Notes: generated by a model from the sequence alone, not told the origin. 64,000 bases of DNA from Alkalihalobacillus sp. BA299 (GCF_017745675.1 NZ_JAFLJM010000009.1:124001-188000), one strand, 5' to 3'; numbered from the stretch's first letter, positions 37,087 to 46,239 are shown. A program made the numbers and translations.

Positions 37087-37106
37087 TTTGAAAAAATTTA
37101 GTATAA

Positions 37107-37363
37107 TTTTTTTACATCATTACTAAGTGGGTAACTGAAGTAGAGTTAAATCAGTATCCGCTACGAAAAACACCAACAGTTGAAGAGAATATCCGACTTG
37201 TCATTATACCTGAATTGGATTACATCCAATGTATTTCAAAATCGGACCATTCAAGAGTTACAAAAGTTAGTTCGATCTCTTACAAGCGAACAAATTAGGA
37301 ATAATAGCTAAAGAAAAGCTTGAACAAGACCAGACCTTATTGTACGATCAATATAATAAATAG
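37107..37363 (+). pseudogene. unidentified gene remnant
   Basis: A frame open from 37107 to the stop at 37296-37298 reads KWVTEVELNQYPLRKTPTVE and continues with protein-like composition. After about 37240 another frame gives IQELQKLVRSLTSEQIRNN and, after a further shift, KEKLEQDQTLLYDQYNK to 37363. No start codon or RBS is present. The pattern is that of a short protein broken by two frameshifts. I could not assign a family. Confidence 0.35.
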
Positions 37364-37381
37364 GGCGAATAGGGGAGTAAC

Positions 37382-37822
37382 ATGGACTACCGAAAGTACG
37401 TTTTGCACGAATCAATAGGTTATAAAATTGCAAATACTGGACGACTAGTCATTAATCGATTAAATAAAAATTTTAAAGATAATAACTATCCAGTCACAAA
37501 TGAACAATGGTCGATAATGATCCGCTTGTGGGAAGAGGATGGACTCACCCAACAGCAACTAGCTACTTTAACAGGTAAAGATCAACCTAGTGTTTCAAGA
37601 TTAATAAATAATATGGTTAGGCGAGAGCTAGTTAAACGAGTTCCACATCCTGTAGATGGAAGAACAAACTTGATCTTTTTGACATCTGAAGGAAAAAAGT
37701 TACAAATTGGACTGATTGAACAAGCTCAAAAGACGATCCAACAAATTACAGAAGGTATTCCTCAAGATGATTTAGCTGTTTTTTTACGAGTATTAGATAA
37801 GGTTAATAAAAATCTTCAATAA
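37382..37822 (+). CDS. MarR family transcriptional regulator
   Basis: A 146-residue winged-helix regulator. The DNA-binding region is at about 55-100, with GLTQQQLATLTGKDQPSVSR and then the wing with HPVDGRTN. Terminal helices form the dimer interface. It starts at ATG with AGGGGAG upstream. Its neighbours are remnants on both sides, so its original targets may be gone or lie elsewhere. MarR proteins usually respond to small aromatic or oxidant ligands; no specific ligand can be assigned. Confidence 0.85.
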   Translation: MDYRKYVLHESIGYKIANTGRLVINRLNKNFKDNNYPVTNEQWSIMIRLWEEDGLTQQQLATLTGKDQPSVSRLINNMVRRELVKRVPHPVDGRTNLIFLTSEGKKLQIGLIEQAQKTIQQITEGIPQDDLAVFLRVLDKVNKNLQ

Positions 37823-37864
37823 TAAAGTAACGTACAAAACACATGGATTCTCAATTAGATTCTC

Positions 37865-38191
37865 ATGAGTGAACCAACGGTCGATGTAAATCCTGAAAAA
37901 GTGGTTGTATTTTACTTTGGAGTACTAGATTCTTTAGATAAAATGGGAGTAGAAGTAACAGGAGTCCCACAAGCTAACATTCCTCCTTATTTAGCAAAAT
38001 ACGAGGATGAAAAGTATGAAAATGTAGGTAGCTTAAAAGAGCCTGACTTTGAAAAAATTGCAGAAATTTCTCCAGGCTTAATCATTATTTCTGGTAGACA
38101 GCAAGAATCGTATGAAGAGTTAAGTAAAATTGGTCCAACCCTTTACATGGCCATTGATAATACGAACTACAGAAAGGGAATTAATGATTAA
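37865..38191 (+). pseudogene. internal fragment of a siderophore-binding protein (YclQ/FpuA-like)
   Basis: A 108-codon frame matches the N-terminal lobe of petrobactin/catecholate-siderophore binding lipoproteins: NPEKVVVFYFGVLDSLDKMG, TGVPQANIPPYL, YENVGSLKEPDFEKI, LIIISGRQQESYEEL. The signal peptide and lipobox are missing, and the protein stops at about one third of the normal 310-320 residues, so the C-terminal lobe is lost. No RBS is visible. It cannot bind siderophore. No permease or ATPase genes are nearby. Confidence 0.8.
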
Positions 38192-38223
38192 ATTAACCAC
38201 AATTAGCAATTATCTAGATAAAT

Positions 38224-38985
38224 CTATTTGAGAATAAAGATCTGTTGCTCCTCTAATAAGCTGTTTTCATAAGCTTTTGCAATCCCCATCACTTCAATAG
38301 CATTTTTTAAGACGGTTTTATATTTTAAGGTTACTTTGAATTCGTTAGAAAATGGAAATGTCCTTATTGTAATTTCTTTTGGATTAAGCCATTCGGCGAA
38401 AAGAGGATGTATTTTATCGTTGAAGAGTTCGGTTTTACTAAATCCGTTAATAAACCATGGATGTTCTTGCTCCTTTTTTATTCCAAGCTCATTTAAGCAA
38501 AAGTATAAAGAGAGATCATCACAGAATTGTAGTAAGCGATAGTGTTCTAACAATAAGGCATGATCTAAGTCTGGAATATTCCCTTTTATTTTTTCCTGTC
38601 TCTTCCTTTCAGCATTTAAAAATTGGATGCCTTTTTCATCGTTAGAATGAGAAAAAAAGGAGCTATAATGAAGGCTACATAATAAGCTAGCATAAGGACT
38701 GACTTTCTCAATTTCATCTAACCCAATAGTATAAAAAGCTATTTTAGGAAGTAGTGGGAAATCTGAAAACGAGTATGGAAGGTTCGCTTGATCATTCCAG
38801 ATTGGAGTTTCATCTAGCCCGATCCAGCTCCGGTCGTGTTCATATGCTGCGAAAATAGCATCATCAAAGAAGTGTTCTGCCTTAAGTAAGTCGCACTTAA
38901 AATGCTTCGCGACTTCTCCCGATATAAAGGCGTGGTCATGCTGCTTAATCATTATAAATGCATCATTTGTCTCTCGAATAATCAC
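38224..38985 (-). CDS. DUF3891 family protein
   Basis: A 253-residue cytoplasmic protein that I recognise as DUF3891, a family of unknown function. The conserved N-terminal pattern is MIIRETNDAFIMIKQHDHA followed by SGEVA and then AAYEHDRSW. The repeated His and Asp residues (QHDHA, YEHDRSW, LHYSSFF, LLEHYR) resemble a helical HD-like metal-binding fold; that is inference. AGGAGCG precedes the ATG. It is convergent with the siderophore remnant and stands alone. Confidence 0.8.
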   Translation of the reverse strand: MIIRETNDAFIMIKQHDHAFISGEVAKHFKCDLLKAEHFFDDAIFAAYEHDRSWIGLDETPIWNDQANLPYSFSDFPLLPKIAFYTIGLDEIEKVSPYASLLCSLHYSSFFSHSNDEKGIQFLNAERKRQEKIKGNIPDLDHALLLEHYRLLQFCDDLSLYFCLNELGIKKEQEHPWFINGFSKTELFNDKIHPLFAEWLNPKEITIRTFPFSNEFKVTLKYKTVLKNAIEVMGIAKAYENSLLEEQQIFILK

Positions 38986-39127
38986 TAGTAAAACGCTCCT
39001 TTTCTTAACAATTACTTCTATTGTAAACGAAGCTGAGGAAGTTGATCAAATTGTAATGAGTAGTGACTTGTTACTTTATTCTCAAACGTCTATAAAAAAG
39101 CATATATGTATAAAAAAAGGGTATGTT

Positions 39128-39229
39128 ATGAGTAGGATAATAAAGGAAGCTTTCGTAAACTTCTGTATGGCCATGCTTCAAAAAGCCAATAGTCACAACC
39201 GTAAGAAGAAGGTAATAGGACAAACTTAA
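39128..39229 (+). CDS. possible small basic peptide
   Basis: A 33-codon ORF: an N-terminal amphipathic part (MSRIIKEAFVNFCMAMLQKA) and a basic tail (HNRKKK). The ATG lies six bases after AAAGGG, a proper site. It sits 34 bp upstream of the YtxH gene in the same direction and could be its leader or a small membrane-associated peptide. The frame length alone is not significant; the RBS and position are the only support. Confidence 0.35.
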   Translation: MSRIIKEAFVNFCMAMLQKANSHNRKKKVIGQT

Positions 39230-39262
39230 TTAAAACAACAAGCCATTTAAGGAGTTGGTGAT

Positions 39263-39574
39263 ATGGGTCGAAAGAATAATATTGGGCCAGGATTTGTTAT
39301 TGGAACGCTTGTTGGTGGAATGATTGGTGCAACAAGTGCACTGTTGCTTACTCCTAAAAGAGGTGAAGAAATGAGGCAGGACCTTATCGGTCGGATGAAT
39401 ATATCGACGTCAGAAACTAAACCTCTTTCTCATATGATCCTCGAAATGGGGAGTGAATGGGCTTATGATTTTTTTGAGGAAGATGAAAACCAAATTGATG
39501 AGGATCAAGGTGGAGGAGAAGTAGGGTATGTTGTTCATGAGATGTTAGATAATATGGAAGAGCAAAGAGGCTGA
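39263..39574 (+). CDS. YtxH domain-containing protein
   Basis: A 103-residue small protein with one N-terminal membrane helix (about 8-28, glycine-rich GFVIGTLVGGMIGATSALLL) followed by TPKRGEEMRQDL, the YtxH signature. The tail is acidic (EEDENQIDEDQ). YtxH-type proteins belong to the general or cell-envelope stress response in Bacillus; the exact role is unknown. AAGGAG lies nine bases before the ATG, and a terminator overlaps its stop, so the unit ends here. Confidence 0.8.
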   Translation: MGRKNNIGPGFVIGTLVGGMIGATSALLLTPKRGEEMRQDLIGRMNISTSETKPLSHMILEMGSEWAYDFFEEDENQIDEDQGGGEVGYVVHEMLDNMEEQRG

Positions 39575-39596
39575 TTTATTAATTAGCCTCTTTATT
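39564..39596 (+). terminator. terminator of the ytxH-like gene
   Basis: A 9-bp stem (AAAGAGGCT/AGCCTCTTT) with a 12-nt loop overlaps the stop codon and ends in TTTATTT. Confidence 0.75.
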
Positions 39597-39688
39597 TCTT
39601 CTACTCTCTTAACACTTTCTACATATTTTTATAATATGTTATTTAGAATGTTTTAGAATAAAGTTAAGTTACATTTGGGGGAACCAAA

Positions 39689-40378
39689 ATGAAAAAAAAG
39701 ATTATTCTTATAGTTGATGATGAAAAAGATATGCGTGAGTTGATTAGTATTTGTTTACAAGGTGAGTATGAGACCGTGGAAGCGGAAGATGGAGAATCGG
39801 CACTAGAGCTTCTCGATGCACAAGTGATTGACTTAGTACTTCTCGATGTGATGATGCCAATCATGGATGGCTTTTCTGTACTCAAAGAGATGAAGCAAAT
39901 TGAAAAAGTAAAAGATATTCCTGTTATTTTGTTAACAGCGCTTGGGGATACAGAAGACATCGTAAAAGGCTTAAATCGAGGTGCTGATGATTATATTATC
40001 AAGCCATTTGAACCGCGAGAAATGATTGCTAGAATACAATCTGTGCTTAGACGTTCGACTATTCTTGAAGAAGTATTTGAACTTCATCATCTTAAATTTG
40101 ATCAAGAAAAGTATCAAGTTACATATAATGGACAAGTTGTTCCTCTCACAAAAAAGGAGTATAAACTGTTTTTTCGTTTAGCAAGCCATCCAGGTAGAGT
40201 GTATTCACGCGAACAATTAGTAGAACTTGAATGGGACTTTTCATTTGATGGAGATGCTAGAAATGTCGATGCTCATATTAAAAACATTCGAGAAAAGTTA
40301 AAGAAAACTAAATACCCTCACAAAGTTATTGAAACTGTTTGGGGAATTGGTTATCAAGTTGTTCAAGAACTTTCATGA
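39689..40378 (+). CDS. OmpR-family two-component response regulator
   Basis: A 229-residue regulator. Receiver domain about 4-118: acidic pair in VDDEKD, phospho-acceptor Asp in DLVLLDVMMP (about residue 52), Thr in LLTALGD and Lys in YIIKPFEP. The winged-helix trans_reg_C domain (about 130-225) contains LTKKEYKLF and AHIKNIREKLKK. It is 15 bp upstream of the histidine kinase gene and pairs with it. GGGGGAA precedes the ATG. The signal is unknown. Confidence 0.9.
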   Translation: MKKKIILIVDDEKDMRELISICLQGEYETVEAEDGESALELLDAQVIDLVLLDVMMPIMDGFSVLKEMKQIEKVKDIPVILLTALGDTEDIVKGLNRGADDYIIKPFEPREMIARIQSVLRRSTILEEVFELHHLKFDQEKYQVTYNGQVVPLTKKEYKLFFRLASHPGRVYSREQLVELEWDFSFDGDARNVDAHIKNIREKLKKTKYPHKVIETVWGIGYQVVQELS

Positions 40379-40393
40379 TGTTGGGGGAATGAG

Positions 40394-41842
40394 ATGAGGC
40401 TTTCTTCTAAGCTTACTATGCTTTTAGTAATATGCTTAATGACTACAATATTAACAATGAGTATCACTTTTTATATTCAATCAAAAGAATTTTATCAGGA
40501 TCATCTAACAAAACAATTAGAACATCGATTAGTCACTCATGCAGATAGTATTGAAAACCACTTTGTTATTGATACAATCTTACATGTATTGAAAATGGAA
40601 AAGGATGATACGGTTAATTTTCTCCTTTTTGATGAAAAATTAACCCCTTTAGTCATGGCGCAGCCTATTGATCCTGAGCTTATTGAAGCGTATCATCTGT
40701 GGATTAAGCAAAAAATTAATACAGAATCACTACATGTTGATATTAAACAACCGATTACTGACTACGTTACAACAAGAGAACATCACATTCAACATATTTG
40801 GTCGATGCAGCCAGTATACGTAAATGAGAGAGTTAAGGGCTATTTATTTATTGATCAAAATATGAGAGAATTCGAAGCGACGAAAAATAATATTTTACAG
40901 CTCGTATTTATTATGAGTATTATTATTTTTGTGATTGGTCTCCTATTTATCTTATACTTATCAAGAGTGTTAACAAAGCCATTACAAAATATGGGGAAGG
41001 CGACGACTCAAATTGCTAAAGGAAATTTTGAGTATGAAATTAAAACGACAGCTAAAGATGAGGTCGGGCGTCTAGCTCAAGATATTCAACAAATGTCTGA
41101 TCAATTAAAACGTTATAATGATACGAGAAAAGAGTTTTTATCCCACATTTCCCATGACTTGAGAACCCCTTTAACATATGTTAAGGCCTACGCTGCATTG
41201 TTAAAAGACCGAGAAGAAAGTGATTCAATGTGTAAAAAGCAAGCGAGTATGATTTATAAACAAGCTAAAAATATGGAAGTACTCGTCAATGATTTGTTTG
41301 AGTTAGCAAAATATGAGGAAGGGAATATACAACTTCATAAGGATGTTGTAAACTTGTATTCTTGGTTACATGATTTAAAATTGGATTTTGACTTGAAACT
41401 ACAACAAGAAAATATAGAATTTGAACTAGAAATTGAAAACAAACTATCGACGGGCTATTTTGATAAAGAGAAGATGAAACAAGTTATAAAAAATTTAATT
41501 GAAAATAGTATTCGCTACACACAAAATGGTAAAATTATAGTTCGTATCCAGAAGAATAACCAAAAAAAACGATTAAGTATTGCTATACAGGATAATGGTC
41601 TAGGGATCCCTGAAAGTGAACTACCGTTTATATGGGAGAGGTTTTATCGAGTCGATAAATCGCGTACATCAAAAAATGGTGGAAGCGGTTTAGGGTTAGC
41701 GATCGTAAAACATATTATTGAGCTTCATGGTGGGACTATCAATGTTGACAGTAAGCTAGGTGAAGGAACAACATTTTTAATAATGCTACCACAGCAAACA
41801 GTTGAGAAGAAAGACGGATTGGGGGAATATGAAATTGACTGA
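40394..41842 (+). CDS. membrane sensor histidine kinase
   Basis: A 482-residue kinase. TM1 about 7-27, an extracytoplasmic sensor of about 145 residues, TM2 about 174-196, then HAMP (about 197-248). The dimerisation/phospho-acceptor box is FLSHISHDLRTPLTYVKAY (His near residue 255). ATP-binding motifs: NLIENSIRYT (N box), DNGLGIPE (G1), ERFYRVDKSR (F box) and GSGLGLAIV (G2). It phosphorylates the regulator at 39689. Its last 14 bases overlap the MscS channel gene. Confidence 0.9.
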   Translation: MRLSSKLTMLLVICLMTTILTMSITFYIQSKEFYQDHLTKQLEHRLVTHADSIENHFVIDTILHVLKMEKDDTVNFLLFDEKLTPLVMAQPIDPELIEAYHLWIKQKINTESLHVDIKQPITDYVTTREHHIQHIWSMQPVYVNERVKGYLFIDQNMREFEATKNNILQLVFIMSIIIFVIGLLFILYLSRVLTKPLQNMGKATTQIAKGNFEYEIKTTAKDEVGRLAQDIQQMSDQLKRYNDTRKEFLSHISHDLRTPLTYVKAYAALLKDREESDSMCKKQASMIYKQAKNMEVLVNDLFELAKYEEGNIQLHKDVVNLYSWLHDLKLDFDLKLQQENIEFELEIENKLSTGYFDKEKMKQVIKNLIENSIRYTQNGKIIVRIQKNNQKKRLSIAIQDNGLGIPESELPFIWERFYRVDKSRTSKNGGSGLGLAIVKHIIELHGGTINVDSKLGEGTTFLIMLPQQTVEKKDGLGEYEID

Positions 41843-42935
41843 GCTAATAGATCAACTCATTTCTTTTTTTATGCAATACAGAGTAATAACGACCATAATT
41901 ATTGTCATATTCTTTGTTTTTATTAATCGTTGGTTGTCAAAGCTTGTAATCTATTTGCTTTCGAAGCTAATTAATAAAACGAATAACCAATTTTTTATTG
42001 CCGTATTAGACGCGTACGAAAAGCCGCTACGAACGTTCTTTATCTTTTTACCGATCTATATTGGCATAATGTCTTTTGATCTAACACTTAGTACTGAATT
42101 ATTGATTGATCGTATTTTTAATACAATTATTATTTTAATCATAGGGTCAGGGTTGATTAAGCTTTCAAGTAAAAGCTCTAGATTGTTTGAAAAACTGAAA
42201 GAGAAATTTGCAATGGAATTTGATGAAATTTTAATTCCGTTCTTTTCTAAAGTATTGCAAGTTGTCATCATTGCAGTCATTCTAAGTTTAGTGGCCCAAG
42301 CTTGGGGGCATAACATAAACAACTTGGTCGCTGGTTTAGGGATAGGCGGTCTTGCTGTAGCCCTTGCGGCGCAAAGTACGTTAGGAAATCTGTTTGGTGG
42401 TGTCGTTATCATTACAGAAAAGCCTTTTTCTCTCGGGAATTGGATTAAGACACCTTCTGTAGAGGGGATTGTAGAAGATATCGGATTTAGAAGTACAAAA
42501 ATCCGTACGTTTGCCAATTCGGTCATTGTTATACCCAATTCAACCTTAGCCAATCAAGAAATTGAAAACTTTAGTAGCATGGGAAAACGTAGAATTATGT
42601 TTAATCTTGGTTTAACTTATCAAACGTCTAGAGACCAAATGAAAAAATGTGTAGAACGAATTGAAGAGATGATTAGAAACCATGAAGCTGTTCATCCAGA
42701 GACAATCATGGTTCGATTTGATAAATTTAATGATAGTAGTTTAGATATTTTCTTATACTTCTTTACTAAAACAACAGTATGGGCCGAGTATTTAAAAGTT
42801 AAAGAAGATATCAACTTTAAAATATTAGAGATACTAGAAGAGGAAGGGGCAAGTATTGCCTTTCCAAGTCGTTCATTATACGTTGAAACGGTTGAAAAAG
42901 AAAACGAAAACAAAGAACTCACTGTTGAAGGGTAG
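41829..42935 (+). CDS. mechanosensitive ion channel, MscS family (two-component-linked)
   Basis: A 368-residue MscS-type channel with about five hydrophobic segments in the first 180 residues. The pore helix and following beta domain show GHNINNLVAGLGIGGLAVAL, the conserved NLFGGVVII and GNWIKTP, and IVEDIGFRSTKIRTF. It releases solutes on hypo-osmotic shock. ATG 41829 has GGGGGAA at the right distance and overlaps the kinase gene by 14 bases, which couples the channel to a two-component system. This suggests that the sensor responds to envelope tension or osmolarity, an inference from context. Confidence 0.85.
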   Translation: MKLTELIDQLISFFMQYRVITTIIIVIFFVFINRWLSKLVIYLLSKLINKTNNQFFIAVLDAYEKPLRTFFIFLPIYIGIMSFDLTLSTELLIDRIFNTIIILIIGSGLIKLSSKSSRLFEKLKEKFAMEFDEILIPFFSKVLQVVIIAVILSLVAQAWGHNINNLVAGLGIGGLAVALAAQSTLGNLFGGVVIITEKPFSLGNWIKTPSVEGIVEDIGFRSTKIRTFANSVIVIPNSTLANQEIENFSSMGKRRIMFNLGLTYQTSRDQMKKCVERIEEMIRNHEAVHPETIMVRFDKFNDSSLDIFLYFFTKTTVWAEYLKVKEDINFKILEILEEEGASIAFPSRSLYVETVEKENENKELTVEG

Positions 42936-42945
42936 AGTTATAAAA

Positions 42946-42974
42946 AAGAGGCTGACAATAATTGTCAGCCTCTT
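42946..42974. terminator. bidirectional terminator
   Basis: A 14-bp perfect inverted repeat (AAGAGGCTGACAAT ... ATTGTCAGCCTCTT) around one base lies between the convergent MscS and chemoreceptor genes. A-rich on the left and T-containing on the right, it can act for both. Confidence 0.8.
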
Positions 42975-42977
42975 CAA

Positions 42978-43934
42978 TTATTTTTGTAGCAGTTGAAGTT
43001 GATTCATGCCTTCTTTTAATTGATGTTCAACTTGAATAGCTTCATCAATATGTTGTTGGATCAATTGATTAGTTTCATCAAACGTATTAGCTGTTTGAGA
43101 GATTTCGTTGTTGATGTTTTGGCTGAGTATATCCTGTTCTTTTATTGTTTTCAACACGGCATTTACATCTGTTTTTACAGCATCAATAGCTACGATAATT
43201 TCTTCGATACTTTGTGCTGTTTGGTTACCGTATTCTTTACCTTCTTCAACAGCTCGTAATGTATTGTTAGAATCCTCTAAAGCTCGTTCAGTTTCTGTTT
43301 GTATATGTTTAATTAAGTCATCGATACTTTTGGTACTTTGTGCAGTGTTTTCAGCTAATTTTCTAACTTCATCTGCTACAACAGCAAAACCTTTACCGTG
43401 TTCTCCAGCACGCGCAGCTTCAATCGAAGCATTTAACGCTAACAGGTTAGTTTGTTCAGCAATTTCATTAATTACTTTTACAATTCCTTCTATTTCCTTT
43501 GACCTAGAACCTAATTGAGCCATGCTTGCTGCAGTTTGTTTTGATTCTTCTCCTAGTCTTTCGATTAACAATTGGATTTTTTTGACGGAATTTTGCCCAT
43601 TCGTTGATTTGTCTACCATAATATCAGTAGAAGAGATAAGAGATTGGCCTTTTTCTCCCATTACTAAAGAAGTGTTACTTAATTGCTGGCTCGTTTCAGT
43701 GACAGTTTCAAAATGTTCTCTTATATTTTCAACCATTGTTCCTAGTGTATTATGTTGTTCATTAACAGCATTATGCTCTTCGAAAGCAGCAATAAAACTA
43801 TTATTTATTTCATTAAAAAGTTGATTATTTTGTACATCTTTTTCACTAAGTTGCTGTTCTAGTTCTGCAATACGTTTTTCTAGCACTAATTTTTCAGATT
43901 CAAGCTGTTTAACTTTACTATTTGAAAAGAACAA
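42978..43934 (-). CDS. soluble methyl-accepting chemotaxis protein (YfmS-like)
   Basis: A 318-residue receptor without any membrane segment. The first 40 residues are a predicted coiled coil ([19 protein letters not shown]). The signalling domain (about 90-290) has the conserved tip [20 protein letters not shown] then [20 protein letters not shown]. It resembles B. subtilis YfmS, a soluble receptor modulated by CheV-type input. The tail of about 30 residues might bind a small zinc or chemoreceptor-zinc-like ligand, but no CZB motif is obvious. The TTG start lies eight bases after GAGGTG. Confidence 0.82.
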   Translation of the reverse strand: MFFSNSKVKQLESEKLVLEKRIAELEQQLSEKDVQNNQLFNEINNSFIAAFEEHNAVNEQHNTLGTMVENIREHFETVTETSQQLSNTSLVMGEKGQSLISSTDIMVDKSTNGQNSVKKIQLLIERLGEESKQTAASMAQLGSRSKEIEGIVKVINEIAEQTNLLALNASIEAARAGEHGKGFAVVADEVRKLAENTAQSTKSIDDLIKHIQTETERALEDSNNTLRAVEEGKEYGNQTAQSIEEIIVAIDAVKTDVNAVLKTIKEQDILSQNINNEISQTANTFDETNQLIQQHIDEAIQVEHQLKEGMNQLQLLQK

Positions 43935-44090
43935 TGCAAATTCACCTCAAGATTTTACAAATTGATAAATAGAAATTCAAATCTATCATATCATAAATAT
44001 GTACTAATATAGTCCTAGAGTTTAAAAATATTATTAATTTAGTTTAAAGTATTAGGTCAGTGTGGTATAAATTAATGAAGAATATCATTT

Positions 44091-44140
44091 AATAATAATT
44101 ATTATTTAAGGTTGACTATTAAATAAAAACTATTTAATAT
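44091..44140 (+). promoter_or_regulatory. palindrome and sigma-A promoter of the Grx-TrxR gene
   Basis: A perfect 16-bp AT palindrome (AATAATAATTATTATT, 44091-44106) lies just upstream of TTGACT (44112-44117) and TAATAT (44135-44140), spaced 17 bp. The palindrome recalls Fur/PerR-type boxes in composition but does not match the PerR consensus. Confidence 0.5.
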
Positions 44141-44175
44141 AATTAATATAATTGTAAATAATGGAGGGGTGGAAG

Positions 44176-45425
44176 ATGAAAGTCATTGTTTATTCAAGTA
44201 AAGGTTGTCCGTATTGTGAAAAGGTAAAAAGTGCTCTAAAAGAGTGGGGTATTCAGTATGAAGAAAGAAATGTCTCCGTTGTAAAAGAATATTTCGACGA
44301 GTTAAGAGAAAAGAAAATTATGGGTACTCCAGCTACTTATGTTAATGGAAAACTAATTCTCGGTTTTCAAGAGAAAAAGTTTAGAAAAGCACTTGGATTA
44401 CCATTAGATAGTGAAGAAAAAGTGGAGAGTAAATCAACAGAACAAGGTGATGAAGAAATTTTTGCATCAATAACGAAAGAGATTCTTGAGGATGAATATG
44501 ACTTTGTTATGATTGGTGGCGGTCCTGCTGGTGCTTCAGCAGCCGTATATAGTGCAAGAGCAAAGCTTAAAACATTGGTATTAGATAAAGCACCTAAAGC
44601 TGGCACACTTGCAATTACACATAAAATTGCAAACTATCCAGGGATTCGTGGTGAAGTAACAGGCCTTGAACTTTTAGAAGTAATGCAAAAGCAGGCTAAA
44701 GATTTTGGAGCGCAATTTGTTCGTACAAATGTATTATCTGTAGATTTCTCTGATGAAGTAAAGAAAATCAATATACCAGAAGGAACAATTAAAGCGAAAA
44801 GTGTGTTTATTGCAGTCGGAGCAAAAGCGCCGGGAAGTAAAATTAAAGGTGAAGAAGACTTTACGGGACGCGGGGTAAGTTATTGTTCGACTTGTGATGC
44901 CGCATTTTATGAAGGTCGTACAGTGGTAGTTGCCGGTGATAATGAGGAAGCATTACATGAAGCTGAAATGTTAGCAAAGTTTTGTAAAGAAGTGAGTTTA
45001 TATTACCGACTGAGAGCGTGAAAGGGGACGCTAATCTTTTTGAAATAGAGCAGGTAAAAAATGTGAAGATCTATAAAAAACATAGAATTCGTGAAATTAA
45101 GGGTAGCGATAGTGTTGAGCAAATAGTAGTACAAGATAGTAATCGGCAAGAACAAATATGGGATGTTGATGGTGTTTTCTTATATTTAGGTGGAATGAAG
45201 CCAGGAACAGATTTCCTCGGAAATGAAATTGCTCGAGATTCAGAAGGTTATGTCGTTGTAGACGAATTCCTTCGTACAAATATTGAAGGGGTTTTTGCTG
45301 GTGGTGATGCTCGCCGTACTCCGATTAAGCAAGCAGTTGTATCAGCTGCAGACGGTGCTATTGCGGCAATGGGAGCAGATCAACATGTAAATAAACGATC
45401 TAAAATGAGACCTCAATATAGCTAA
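44176..45425 (+). pseudogene. frameshifted glutaredoxin-thioredoxin reductase fusion
   Basis: The first frame (44176-45021) encodes a glutaredoxin domain with CPYC at residues 11-14, a linker, then a thioredoxin-reductase FAD domain (MIGGGPAGASAAVYSARA) and redox pair CSTC. It stops at TGA 45019-45021, just after YYRLRA. The remainder (45018-45425, KGDANLFEIEQ to FAGGDARRTPIKQ) continues the protein in the -1 frame. One missing base near 45015-45021 explains this; no slippery heptamer is visible. The NADPH segment reads VVVAGDNEEALHEAE, without the GGGDSA loop of classical reductases, so the reductant may not be NADPH. It could be a true pseudogene or a sequencing error. ATG 44176 follows GGAGGGG. 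Confidence 0.8.
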
Positions 45426-45584
45426 AATTTTTCACGTGAATTTATCTTTCTTTTCAATGCTAAGGAAGAAAAACAGCACTCCTATCTTTCCATATTTTTC
45501 TGTTATCAAATATAACAAAGATGTAGTTAGATAATTATTTTATTATTATAATAATCCTTAATTCAGCTATGTGGAGGGATTATT

Positions 45585-45983
45585 ATGAAGGTTGAAAAAG
45601 AAATGATTTTTCCAAAAGGGTTTACGGTGAGAAAAGTAATAGAGCTTGTAACGGTAAATGAGCGTTTTGCTAGTAAAATTTATTATCATACAGAAAGTCA
45701 TGAATGTAATGGAAAGAGTTTATTGGGGTTAATGTCTTTTATGCTTATGACGAGAATAGGTGAGACTTATACGATTTCGGCTGAAGGTGATGACTCGGAC
45801 GCAGTGCTGTCATTTTGGTATTCTTTTGTAAACCAACTTCATGAAGAAATACCTTTAAGCTACTGGGAGGAAGAGGGTGCCGAAACGGTTCAAGAAGCGA
45901 TGTGTCATTCCATTTCGTTTTGGAATTCTTCTGTTCGTTCAGTAGCCCAGTCCTATTTGAAGACAGGAAAAAAAGAAATCTAA
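45585..45983 (+). CDS. HPr-like domain protein lacking the phosphorylated histidine
   Basis: A 132-residue cytoplasmic protein. Residues about 12-85 follow the HPr fold pattern: FTVRKVIELV where HPr has the HARP active site, then CNGKSLLGLMSFMLMTRIGE, TYTISAEGDDSDAVLSF. The Ser46-region (GKSLLGLMS) is retained, but the active-site His15 is replaced (FTVRK). It therefore cannot serve as a PTS phosphocarrier and is more like a regulatory Crh-type relative. The last 50 residues are unique. GGAGGG precedes the ATG. Monocistronic. Confidence 0.65.
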   Translation: MKVEKEMIFPKGFTVRKVIELVTVNERFASKIYYHTESHECNGKSLLGLMSFMLMTRIGETYTISAEGDDSDAVLSFWYSFVNQLHEEIPLSYWEEEGAETVQEAMCHSISFWNSSVRSVAQSYLKTGKKEI

Positions 45984-46190
45984 ACTTTCGTTTCAGCTTC
46001 AATTTAATCTCCAACAATTGCTGACTATAGTAGTATTGTTTGATAATTAAAAATTGAAAAATATAGAGTGAATAAAATTTTCAGTAAAATTTTGGATTTA
46101 AGGCAGGAAAATAAATAAATCGAGAGAAATAGTATATAATCAACGTGAGCATTTATTAAATATAAGGCTAGAGAACAAATAAAATGAAAC

Positions 46191-46217
46191 AAAGGGAGTC
46201 TTTTAAAAGCTCCCTTT
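46191..46217. terminator. terminator downstream of the PCP_red-like gene
   Basis: An 8-bp stem (AAAGGGAG/CTCCCTTT) encloses a palindromic CTTTTAAAAG loop. On the minus strand it is followed by GTTTCATTTTATTT. It lies 23 bp past the stop of the gene at 46240. Confidence 0.65.
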
Positions 46218-46239
46218 CTTTAACTATTTAGTATAACGT

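Noticed and set aside
45012..45027. Programmed -1 frameshift joining the two halves of the Grx-TrxR gene
   Set aside because: No X-XXY-YYZ heptamer, upstream Shine-Dalgarno-like stimulator or strong downstream structure is visible; a one-base deletion or sequencing error is simpler.
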